Source: Guadua angustifolia
Lineage: Eukaryota > Streptophyta > Magnoliopsida > Poales > Poaceae
Direction: 5' to 3'
NCBI GenBank assembly: GCA_036346375.1
Contig: CM070503.1
Location: 2,852,001 to 2,916,000 of the forward strand
DNA length: 64,000 bases
This document shows positions 11,487 through 22,300 of the stretch, one piece after another. A program made the position numbers and the translations under genes. The notes under the pieces are model-generated. The model did no database searches, was not told the origin of the DNA, and saw only the letters and a list, made by a program, of their open reading frames with translations. Within the stretch, counting starts at the first letter, position 1; each line of letters begins with the position of its first letter.

Positions 11487-11810
11487 CATCACCACGTTTT
11501 TTTCCGGTATCTATTCAGGGTCCTCTCACGAAAGATCCGTATTTTTTTAAGGTCCTCTCCGTAAAAAATGCGAAAAGGACAAATACGTAATTACGGATTT
11601 TTTTAAAGACTTAAACGGGAAAAATAAATTCGTAAAAAATAGCAGGAAATGATCGAAACGTCACTACGTTTTTTTTCGGTATTTATTTAGGATCCTCTCA
11701 CAAAAGATCCGCGTTTTTTTAAGGTCTTATCCGGGAAAAACGCGAAAAGGACTAATACGTAATTACAGAGATTTTTTGAAGGGTTTAAACGCAAAAAAAG
11801 AAATTTTGAG
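11487..11810. repeat. Tandem duplication, about 178-bp period
   Basis: Units at about 11482-11658 and 11659-11805 share ATCACTACGTTTTTTTCGGT-like starts, GATCCTCTCAC, a TTTTTTTAAGGTC block and GCGAAAAGGAC...ACGTAATTAC. The vocabulary resembles the arms of the foldback element at 13.9-16.3 kb, suggesting a shared repeat family. A GC-rich GGCCGGCCGGCCGGCTC run follows at about 11819-11837. Confidence 0.7.
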
Positions 11811-11849
11811 CCGAGCCGGGCCGGCCGGCCGGCTCAAAGCGAGCAGGAG

Positions 11850-12460
11850 GCGTGAATGTTTCAAAGTTGGGAATTGCTAAATTGCACTTGAGTGTTTTTT
11901 TGTTTGAGGGCACTCAATTTTTTTGTCTATTAGATATTAGTGTTTTTTGTTTGTGGGAACTTAATTTTTTTTCTATTAGATATTGTTTTGTGATCCACGT
12001 CGTGTTTTATCATTTTGACTTTGTCAATATTTGACTTTGTGATCCACATTTTTATTTAGTGTGTTCTTTACGGTTTGTTTCGTTCCTCTATTTTTTACAA
12101 ATTGTCATGTTACTTTTTACATAATTTAATTTATGTAAAACTAGTGTATAATTGATATAAAATACCATGTAGAGAAAAATAATGTTTTTTTACTAATTAT
12201 CACATCATTTCTACATAATTTAATTTGTGTAAAACTAGTATATAATTGATGTAAAGGAATTACTAAGTGTGACTCAAGTGTTTTTTTTGTTTGTGAGTAC
12301 TCCTTTTTTTGTTTTGTGTATAGAGCACTTAAATGTGAGGATAAGAGACAAATTGATTCTATCAATTGGATTGAGATCTGAAGGCTCAAAATTTGAGTGA
12401 TTTTTAGTAAAAAAACACTCAGGTGCTCCCTAGACACCCTCTTCAAAGTTTAGGAAAGTA
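11850..12460. repeat. AT-rich repeat, possibly an old transposon with imperfect inverted ends
   Basis: Internal duplications are visible: a TTGTGTAAAACTAG / TAATTGATGTAAA unit repeats with about 110-bp spacing near 12130 and 12240. CACTTGAGTGTTTTTTT at the left (about 11885) and its inverted relative near 12415 (AAAAAAACACTCAGGTGCTC) suggest decayed terminal inverted repeats. No target duplication was resolved. Confidence 0.4.
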
Positions 12461-12719
12461 AGTATACGGATTATCATAAAACTACATGTTTTAGTTTCTA
12501 GTTTATAAAATTGTAGATTTTAAAAGAACTTATGTTATAAAACTAAAAATTTTAGAATTGACCTTTTTTTTACCATGTCTAGCAGGATAGCTTATATGAC
12601 AGCCTCATGGGAAATAGGGGCATGTGTTGTTGCCATGTGGTACTACACTGTCATACCTGTTATAAGAAATTGTTAATTCTAAAACATGTGTCACTCAAGT
12701 TCTCTTAATATTAGTTTTG

Positions 12720-13635
12720 TAAAATAATAGATAAAACATGTAGTTTGTGATAATTTAAAAAAAAAATTGTAGCTTCGTCAAATTTACGAGAATGAAAGAG
12801 CAACACTGCTGGTTAAACCCTCCATACGTAGGAGCATCATAGCCTAATAACTACCTTAAGTACGGATAGCGATAGGGAAAATAGCCTGCCTTACTTTGGC
12901 AAGGCGTTACCATCATTAGTCAATATAAACACTACAATCCAATATATAATACTTATTATTATAGTGGAGAGTTTTGCTGAGCCCACAGCGCCACGTCGCC
13001 GTCTTCGCGAGGAAATTCTTCAAAAAATTCGAAATCGCGTTTAGATTCTCCGATCGGTTTTTAACATAAAAGACTCGAACAAAATGAAATTATGTTTAGG
13101 TCCCTCCACAGTTTACATTCAAACTCTCCTGTCGATTTTTAGCAGAATGCACCAAAAAAATACATTTAGGTCTTAAAGAATCGGTTTTTAGCATATTGGG
13201 CTAGAAGAAAAATCGAATTACGTTTCGGTCCCTCCGTGGTTTTCTCTCAAAAAATAAAAGTTACATGTTTATCGACGGTTTATAACAGTCCACAGATTCA
13301 CTGATGGGTCTTAGTGACCCATTTTTTTTTAAAAAAATAAGAAAACCGAAATTATGCAAAAAAAAAGGGAAAAAAACGTAGGTCCTGCTGTGGTTTTCTC
13401 CCAAAAAAATAAAAAATCACAGATTCGCCAACGGTTTATAACTGTCCACATATTCGCCGATGGTCCTAGTTACCCATTTTTTTAAAAATAAGAAAACCAA
13501 AATTATGAAAAAAAAGAAGGAAAAACATTTGTTCTCCCAAAAACAAAAACAAAAACATAAATTCGCCGTCGATTTATAGCAATCCGCCGATTTGCCAATG
13601 AGTCCTACCAGAATTATGCAAAAAACAACCTTTTT
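12720..13635. repeat. Direct repeat unit 1 (R-A), uninterrupted
   Basis: This 0.9-kb unit has a 5' part R (about 12720-12950, containing AGCAACACTGCTGGTTAAAC and ATACGTAGGAGCATCATAGC) joined directly to part A (about 12955-13635, starting CTTATTATTATAGTGGAGAG). It is repeated downstream as R' and A', where the two parts are separated by the foldback element. It therefore supplies the empty-site sequence CCAATATATAATACTTATTA at 12947-12966. No coding potential is seen. Confidence 0.85.
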
Positions 13636-13876
13636 TTAAAACAATAGATAAAACATGTAGTTTATGATAATTTCAAAAAAAAATTGTAGTTTCGTCAAAT
13701 TTACGAGAATGAAAGAGCAACACTGCTGATTAAACCCTCCATACGTAGGAGCATCATAGCCTAATAACTACCTTAAGTACGGATAGCGATAGGGGAAATA
13801 GCCTGCCTTGCTTTGGCAAGGCGTTACCATCATTAGTCAATATAAACACTACAATCCAATGTATAATATAATATAA
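13636..13876. repeat. Direct repeat unit 2, part R'
   Basis: It is nearly identical to the R part of unit 1, from AAAACATGTAGTTTATGATA through TATAAACACTACAATCCAAT. It ends at the left border of the foldback element. Confidence 0.85.
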
Positions 13877-16266
13877 CTAGCAACGTGGGCGCGGCGTGCG
13901 CCGCGCCGCAGAGCGGTAGCCATAATACGATATCTGGGTCTTCTAAAATAAATTCCATGTAATCTTAAAAAGATTTCGAGAAAAATGGAGAAAGGATCTT
14001 CTTTTTCTGAATCTAACATTCTATACATTCACCCGTTAATAATACTTGCTTCGAAAAATACTATAGATCGAAGTGAGGAAAAAAATACAAAGATACAACC
14101 GTACACATATTTTTCACTATAGAAAATATTAGAAACTGAGCTACGGTAAAAAAAAATAGAGAGATAGAGTTGTAGAAATATCTCTTTCGGCGTTTTTCTG
14201 AAAATATTGGAAACCGAACTAAAAACCGAGGTGGGAAAAAAGTCTAAAGGAAAAGGGTGAGAAACTATTAGAGACGACAACCTTCTTTTGTCAACCATAA
14301 CATTCTACATGTTCACCGAGTAATAATACATGTTCTAAAAAATATCAGAGATCGAGTTGGAAAAGCGAGTCGGGGAAGAAGTCTAGAGATAGAGATGTAC
14401 ACATATTTTTAGCGACGAAAACATATTTTCCGGGGAAAACGGAGAAATGATCTTCTTTTCCCGAATCTAACACTATACGTTCACCCGTCAATAATACATG
14501 CTTCGAAAAATACTATAGAACGAAATGGGGAAAAAATTACAGCTAGAAAACCGAGGTGGGGAAAAAGTCTAGAGGAAAAAGGATGAGAAATTATTAGAGA
14601 CGACAACCTTCTTTTGTCGACCATAACATTCTACATGTTCACCGAGTAATAATACATGTTCTAAAAAATATCAGAGATCGAGTTGGAAAATCGAGACGGG
14701 GAAAAAGTCTAGAGATAAAGATACACACATATTTACGGTGATTTAAAATATTTTTCCCAGGAAAAACGGAGAAAGGACCTAGACGTAAGTAGCAAGGACC
14801 TAATTGTTACGTTTTTGGACCTGTTCGCTATCCCGAAAAATTAGAAAAGGGCTTGTTCGTGATTTGAATTTAACGGAAGTTTTTTCCTGTAAAACGGCGA
14901 ATGAGGGACCCAAACGCGATAAACGGGAAAAAATCTTCCCCTCACAAAAAATCGCGAAGGACCTATTTGTAATTTACAGGGACCTATCCGTAATTTCAAG
15001 AAATACGGGGGTTTTTCGAAAAACGGCCTAGGGGGACAGGTGGATAGCCTCTCTGGCCAGGAACTTTGCAAGCTTTAATTTAAGGGATTATATCTACTCT
15101 ATTACAGGCGGAAGAAAGCGCGAGCATGCAGCCCATCCACCTGTCACCCACGCAATTTCGCGAAAAAGTCCATCCGTTTCTTCGAAATTACGGATAGGTC
15201 CTTCTGAATTACAAATAGGTCCTTCGTGATTTTTTGTGAGACAAAGATAAATTTTTTTCTTCGCGTTTGGGTCCCTGGCGCGGTATTTTACGGAAAAATC
15301 TCCCGTTAAGTTCAAATCACGAGCAAGACCTTTTCTAATTTTTCAGGATAGCGGACAAGTCCAAAAAATTAACAAACAGGTCTCTGCTTCTTACGTTTAG
15401 GTTCTTTCTCCGTTTTTCCCGGAAAAAATATTTTCGTCACAAAAAAACCCGGAAAAAATGTTTTCGTCACCCAAAAAACCCGAAAAAAATGTTTTCGTCA
15501 CAAAAAAACACAAATTCGTCGAAGCTTTTTCCCAACTCGATTTTCCATCTCGATCTCTGATAGCGCCGTTGTATTCACGGTTGGGCCCTCCGGTGGGTAG
15601 TTTTGCGGTAACAAAAAAATACATCCAATCCCTTCTATCGATATAGAATTTTTCCCCAACTCGCTTTTCCATCTCGATCTCTGATATTTTTTAAAGCATG
15701 TATTATTACTCGGTAGACGCGTGGAGTGTTAGACTCGACAAAAGATGGTTGTCATCTCTAATAATTTTTCGCCCTTTTTCGTCTAGGCTATTTTCCCACC
15801 TCGGTTTTCCAGCTCGGTTTTTTCCAAGAAAACACCGAAAAACCCTCCAAAAAAATAGAAAATACATCTCGGTCTGTTTTTTCTCAAAAAAAAAACTGGA
15901 AATCGTTTCCCGCTCATGCGCACGCCGTACGCCGTTCCGAAAGACCTTCCAAAAAAATAGAAAATACATCTCGGTCTATTTTTTCTCAAAAAAAAGGGAA
16001 ATCGTTTCACTTCATGCAAGCGTCTTGCGTCTTGCCAGTATTCATGGTTGGTCCTCCGGTGGGTAGTTTTGTGGAAACAAAAAAATACATCCAGTCCCTT
16101 CTACCCAGTATAAACTTTTTTCCCAAGCTTTTTCATCTCGATCTCTGATATTTTTTAAAACATGTATTATTACTCGGTGGACCTCCAGCTTTATTTTTTC
16201 GAAGAGGATCAGCGAACCAAATTTCGTACGGAGTGGCGTGGCGCGGCGTAGCGCGGGTTCCTATCT
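13877..16266. mobile_element. Foldback (long-inverted-repeat) transposon, about 2.4 kb
   Basis: The left arm (about 13877-15048) and right arm (about 15130-16266) are inverted relatives separated by a loop of about 80 bp. The termini are ACTAGCAACGTGGGCGCGGC on the left and, read inward from the right, ACTAGATAGGAACCCGCGCT. Matching internal landmarks include the GAGATCGAGTTGGAAAA / AATAATACATG block near 14640-14690 and its complement near 15660-15715. Central matches are GACAGGTGGAT at about 15036 and ATCCACCTGTC at about 15151. No transposase is encoded, and the open frames are shadows of the AT-rich arms. Long GC-rich-tipped inverted arms are known in non-autonomous MULE/foldback elements. 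Comparison with unit 1 places the insertion at the R-A junction, but a 9-10 bp target duplication is not clear. Confidence 0.8.
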
Positions 16267-16985
16267 AGTACTTATTATTATAGTGAAGAGTTTTGCCGAG
16301 CCCACAGCTGCACCACGTCGCCGTCTTGGCAAGGAAGTCCTTCGAAAAATTCGAAATCGCATTTAGATTCTTCGATTTGTTTTTAACATAAAGGATCCGA
16401 ACAAAATGAAATTACGTTTAAGTCCCTCCACAGTTTACGTGCAGACTCTCCGGTCGATTTTTAGCAGAATGCACAAAAAAAATTACATTTAGGTCTTAAG
16501 GACTCGATTTTTAGCGTATTGGGCTAGAAGAAAAATCGAATTACGTTTTGGTCCCTTCGTGGGTTTCTTTCAAAAAAAATAAAAGCCACAGATTTATCGA
16601 CGGTTTATAATAGTTCGCAGATTCACTGATGGGTGCTAGTGACTTATTTTTTTTTAAAAAATAAGAAAACCGAAATTATGCAAAAAAAAAAGAAAAAACG
16701 TAGGTCATGCTGTGGTTTTCTTCCCCCCAAAAAAAAACCATAGAGTCGCCAACGATTTATAGCTGTCCACATATTCGCCGACGGTCCTGGTGACCTATTT
16801 TTTTAAAAACAAGAAAACCGAAATTATGCAAAAGAAAAAAAAAAAAATACGTTTGTTCTCCAAAAAACAAAAAAAACACAAATTCGCCGACGATTTATAG
16901 CAATCCGCTGATTTGCCGACGGATCCTATCAGAATTATGCAAAATAATATTTTTTTAAAAAAAACAAGAAAAATGAGATTATGTA
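16267..16985. repeat. Direct repeat unit 2, part A'
   Basis: It is homologous to the A part of unit 1 (12955-13635), beginning CTTATTATTATAGTGAAGAG and sharing TTTTAGCAGAATGCAC, GGGCTAGAAGAAAAATCGAA and TCGCCGACG-type segments. Divergence is about 10 percent with many homopolymer length differences. It continues R' after the foldback insertion. Confidence 0.85.
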
Positions 16986-17512
16986 TTTTTTCAGAAATAT
17001 CCGTCGGAGCAAATTTCGCATGACGCAGCATCACTCGATCAATTTTTTCAAATTCTATATGACGCAGCTTAACGTGTGGCCCCTGGCTATTGTGCGGCCT
17101 CCGTCAGAAAAAAAGAAGAATCGCTCGACTCGTTTTAACCAATCACCAGCCAGACGAACGAGGGTAAACACGGAAGGGAGACCCAAAAAGTAAGCGTAAA
17201 AATATCCCGTCTCGTCCATTCCCTCGCACATTCATTAATCAAAACGTGTTTTTCATTCGCGAAAAGCGGAAAAAACAAATCGAGTACTTCAGCTGCGCCG
17301 TTCGCTAACCACCTCAAGAAGACGTCGCGTGGGCCCATCAGCCCGTCTTCACTCCTCGTGCGCCTCACGCGCACCGGGGGACGTGCGGCCGCGACGGCGA
17401 GCGGCGCCATTGCATTGCCACCGTCCGCGTCGGATCGCCGGCGCAGACCTCAAGTGAACTATTCTGGGCTGTACAATGTACCCACACACTGTTCAGCCAG
17501 GCCACCACCGCG
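16986..17512. other. Spacer with GC-rich island
   Basis: Bases 17150-17460 are GC-rich, with a GGCCGCGACGGCGAGCGGCG run, and could be an old promoter or gene fragment. No frame could be assigned to a family. Confidence 0.3.
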
Positions 17513-17521
17513 CCCTATCAT

Positions 17522-17627
17522 GGGGCTTTTAACTATTTGCCACTCTTACGGCCAACAGAATGATTTGTCTGTCGTTGACTATATCATCAGAAGACTCGTA
17601 AGTGTGTGGCAAATAGTTAATTATTCC
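17522..17627. mobile_element. Short hairpin MITE with 9-bp target duplication
   Basis: The 106-bp element starts GGGGCTTTTAACTATTTGCC and ends with the near-complement GGCAAATAGTTAATTATTCC. CACTCTTACG on the left pairs with CGTAAGTGTG on the right. It is flanked by CCCTATCAT at 17513-17521 and 17628-17636. A 9-bp duplication suggests a MULE-derived MITE; because of the C-run, a 7- or 8-bp duplication is also possible. Confidence 0.8.
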
Positions 17628-17636
17628 CCCTATCAT

Positions 17637-18471
17637 CTCTACCTGCGCTCGCTGCTGTCTGTTGTCTATTGTGTGGCCTCCGTAACTCATGGTATGTGTC
17701 TTATATGCGTGAATTTAAATCAAATTTGAACATATGTTTTAAAAATTTTCAGTTTTAAGGTGTATATCTACCTATAACAATTCAAATAAAACACATATAT
17801 TTGAAAAAAAAACTCAAATTCTAATATTTTGAATGAACTTAGATCACATACTTGAATGACATACATACATACATAATTGGCACATACTTACAATCAAACT
17901 ACCATAAAAAAGTCTACTCGAGTTTGAATTTCAGTTCAAACTTGTTTGAACTAGTTAAATTGATATTTTATAAAATTTCAAACATACTTACAAAGTTACA
18001 ACGGTTTCTTTATAGCCATGCATCCAAAGCTGATAAGTTGCATTCCAAATATACCAGACAGGAAAAGTCAAGAACACTTTTAATGCATGAAAATAAATTG
18101 CCAAACAAAAAATTTTCAACCATCTCAACGCATAGTAAATATAGATGTGGCTGATAGTTACCATACATATGCTTTGAAGTTTTAAACTTTTTAAGTTTGT
18201 TTTGTCTTTTTGTAACTTCTAGCATAGGACAATTTGTTTTTAATGTAACAATTAGATGTAATTCATGTACTTTTCAGATTTTTATAATGTTAGAGAAGAA
18301 AGATAGATTTACATATGCTAAGTTATTTTTTTTACAATAGTTTTTAACAACAATTAGTTGTAATTCATGTACTTTTGTATTTATAATGTTAGAGAAGAAA
18401 GATAGATTTAGATTCAGTATTAATGTTGAATCTCACAACTATATCAAGCCATTTCTCCTCAAAACATTATC
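17637..18471. repeat. AT-rich spacer containing a tandem duplication of about 115 bp
   Basis: A unit containing ATGTAATTCATGTACTTTT and ATAATGTTAGAGAAGAAAGA occurs at about 18235-18320 and again at about 18350-18415. The remainder is AT-rich and unassigned. Confidence 0.5.
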
Positions 18472-18730
18472 TCCTCCAACCATAAATAGTTGTCGTTTTA
18501 GACATCATTAAGGTCTCTAAAATATAGCTTAACCACTAATTTCTATTATAATATGTTTATAAAATCCAACAAAATTATAATACTATGAAATTACTCTTTG
18601 AGATAAATCTACACAAACGATTTTCATGTGCCCAATTTAAATATTTAGAAAGATATTAATAGTCAACGTTTTAAAAGTTTGACTGTAGTTATATTCAAAA
18701 TGAACTATTTATGAGTGGAGAGAGTGACTA
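18472..18730. mobile_element. Stowaway-like MITE
   Basis: The left end CTCCTCCAACCATAAATAGT and the right end ACTATTTATGAGTGGAGAGA are imperfect inverted repeats beginning with a CTCC motif. The element is AT-rich, about 250 bp, with TA dinucleotides at both borders, as in Stowaway (Tc1/mariner-derived) MITEs. It ends shortly upstream of the region shared by the corepressor gene copies. Confidence 0.6.
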
Positions 18731-19378
18731 GGTCCATTGCTTCAGAGGAACATATCACACCAGCTACCCCATAAAGTAGATAAGGTAGCACAAATATGAA
18801 CCTTTGAAAGTTGAAACCATATTAAGCATTTTTTTTACAAAAAGATTAGTAACAGTACCACCTTAGCAATTGTACGCTTCTACGAGCACTAGCTGAAAAG
18901 GTTAAAATAACAGTTCGTCGGAGGACCATTTTGCAAAAACTTGTGCGCCCGGCTCACCATTCCGAGCCGGAATAAAAAACCCACGGCCCCACCCGTCTCT
19001 CTTCCTCTCTCTCTCTCTCTCTCTCTCATCTCACTCTTGTCTTCTTCCAAAGCGGCGCGAGCTGAAGCGAGCGACGAGCTCCCACACATACACCACCGCA
19101 CCAATTCGCGCAACTCCCCCTCCGAGCAAGCCGCAACCGCCTTAACCGCCGTCTCCGATCGGGCATTGGATCCCGCTCCACCCGCTGCCCTTCCGGCGGC
19201 TCCTCGCGGGATTTTTGCGGATTTTTTGCGCGTTTATTTTTTTAGCCGTGAGCCGCGAGATTCGCGCCCAGTCGGTAATGTGGGCTCTGATCCCTTCGTT
19301 TCCCGCGAATTTGAGCCCGATTCGCCTGGCCCCGCCGTTAATTTCTGCTGTTTTTGGTCGGTTTGTTGTGGTTGCAGA
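18731..19378 (+). promoter_or_regulatory. Promoter and 5' UTR of the LEUNIG-type gene
   Basis: This region is shared with the inverted copy up to about 55310, so the duplicated unit carried the promoter. A CT microsatellite lies at about 19000-19026, a common 5' UTR feature in grasses. A probable 5' UTR intron runs from the donor GTAATG at 19275 to the acceptor TTGCAG ending at 19377, one base before the ATG. It is preserved in all three copies. Confidence 0.6.
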
Positions 19379-22300
19379 ATGGCGCAGAGCAATTGGGAAG
19401 CTGATAAGATGTGAGTTGTTTCGATGTGTTTTTGGGCTGGTTTCTCTGAATTTTCTTCTGTTCTATTTGGGTTCATTTCCGGTGCTGGTGCTGCAGGCTT
19501 GATGTATATATCTATGACTATTTGCTCAAGAGGAACTTGCAGACGACGGCCAAGGCGTTCATGGCGGAGGGGAAAGTTGCTGCCGATCCAGTCGGTAATC
19601 ATCCCCACCGCTTCTCTATCCGATTCGTTTTGCTGTTTACTTGGTTAAGTTTGGTGTGCAAAGAGAGTTTGTGGCTATAGGTGGGGACGGGAATTCGGAA
19701 TGTGAAGTGGAGTAGCAGAGTTTTGATCTTAAGTTGGACAGAGAATTTCAGTTTCGAAATGGAATGGGAGGGTTTGTGCTAAGTAGGGTTAGGAATTCGA
19801 AATCTGAAAAGGCGGAGAATCCAAGCTTTGAAGGGGTTTTCGAGAGTCTTGAGCAAAATTTATGCACAGATAAGATCGAGAGGATTAGGAGCTTCGGGCT
19901 AAAGTAAGTTGGGAGATTTTGAAATTTGAACAGGAGTTGGAGAGGTTTGAGGTTACGTTGGGTGCATGACTTTCGCAGGATTCATTCCCACAGCTATCCA
20001 AATAGTATTCTTCATAGTATCTACCATTTTTGAGAGGACGACAAGATTGGTGGTGCATTTGTGCTTTCGACGTTTTTGCATGCTCGTAGACACATATTAT
20101 TTTGGTTAAGGTAACAATTAATTATGTATGCATTCCATGACCTAACTAACTTTTGCGGTGATTTGGTTTGTTGAGAGTATTTTAGTTACAGCTCAATGAA
20201 TCCAAAATTCTAAAATGCAACGGTGCATTGATTGCTAGCTTCTGTAGTTGTGGAGTACATGGTGGTATTATATGGAATTATGGATGGATTACAGATACAT
20301 GCAAAGTAGAAGCTACATGGATTTTTTTTTTGGTGGTGTTGTTCATACAGCAGGAAACACGATGTATCTTGACATATAGGGCCACTAATGAACTTTTAAT
20401 GGTGATTTAACTAAATTTCGCTATTATTTTCCAATCGATTTCGACATTGCATGAATTGAATTATGACAACTGTGTGCTGTTAGTAAGGCTGGAGATTGAA
20501 ATAAAGCTTATCATTTGTTATCGACGTTTTAGGGGTTTTATTGACTTTGAGACCCTTTCATTCCTAGCCTACCCCTACTTGTTTGGGACAAAAGGCTTGG
20601 TTGTTGTTGTTGTTGTTGAGTGGATTTGGCTATACAGATGAGTTGGAGATTGTTTTTTATGAAAGCCACAGCGGGTATTCACGAATGCTTCTTTTGAACA
20701 CAACTAAACAAGGAAACATGATAAATATAGAAATTAACAAAACAAACCTCCACCTTCTAAATTCTCTAGTAGTAAGGGTTTTGAGATTTTTTGGTAATTG
20801 GGGGATAAACTTGTAGGGTAACTGCCAAACTCAACTAGCCGATAATGGAACTGCAGTTGTATAGCGGAATTAGACATGCATAACTTTTAGAAACTACATA
20901 ATTCTGTGCAATGGTATGAGCAGTAATAATTGCTTATCATTTTTGTTACCTGAGGAAGCCCCCTCTACCAAAACTTGGCTAGTGGCACATGTGCGTAGTG
21001 GGAAGAGAACAGATTGGAAAACAATACCAATATAATTTTGTGCATCACTCACATGCATGGTAGAGTTAGTGATATGAAACAAGACAGGGACACAATGCCA
21101 AACTTGGGAATTGAACTAATATACTTGCTTTTTAAGTTCGGAATAAACTTCTTGCTTACTTAAACTATGCATGTTACAAGGGGCTTATTAGTAGTACCTT
21201 CTGCCTTGTTGGGTACTATTTAAGTGATAAGTTGGCACATCAGATCCCCCACAATGTTTGGCTCCAATTGCTTGTCCCACCCTGGACAGGTCTTCTGCTC
21301 TGGTTTGTAGAAGATATCTTGTAAAGTTCACAAATACCCCATCTTGTAGAACTTTTAATGCAAAATACCCAGTTCTAATAATCTAGTGCAGATGTGTGCC
21401 CACTCCAAGATCTTGTGCAAGAAGTTTTTTGAAGCTGTCTCTTATCTATAATCCATTAGCTGTGTGCATAGGAGAGTCGTCCAAGTACGTTATGGTAAAA
21501 TTTGACTTGTCATGCAGCAATTGATGCCCCTGGAGGGTTTCTCTTTGAGTGGTGGTCTGTCTTTTGGGATATATTTATTGCAAGGACAAATGAGAAGCAT
21601 TCCGAGGTTGCAGCTGCTTACCTAGAGGTAGCTTGGAATCGCCGAATCGCTTAATCATTCACCATGCATCTATCATTTAATCTCACCCCATGTAAATTTC
21701 TTCTGAAACAGGCACAACAAATAAAAGCAAGAGAGCATCAGCATCAGCAGCAGATGCAGATGCAACAGTTGCAACTCATCCAACAAAGACACGCTCAGCT
21801 GCAGCGAACTAATGCAAGCCATCCTTCACTTAACGGTCCAATAAATTCCCTAAATTCTGATGGCATTCTGGGGCCATCAACAGCTAGTGTTTTGGCTGCC
21901 AAGATGTATGAAGAGCGCTTGAAACACCCTCATTCAATGGACTCTGAGGGATCACAGCTTCTTGATGCTAGTAGGATGACTCTTCTCAAGTCAGCAGCAA
22001 CAACTCATGCAGGGTGATCCTCTACCCCCCTTTTTGGTAGACTTTTGGAAAAGAATGGACAGATTAAATATTTAAATCTTACTGCTATTTTCACTAAAAA
22101 TAAAGTTTTAATGGAAATAGGCAATTAGTTCCTGGGGCTCCTGGAAATGTATCTACGACACTGCAACAAATTCAGGCTCGGAATCAACAAACAATTGTGG
22201 GTTATGGCACCCATGTTCTGTTATTTCAGTTCACAATTTCTTTCATTAGTCTATTACATGTATACACTGATTTCTAACAGGATATTAAGAGTGAAGGTAA

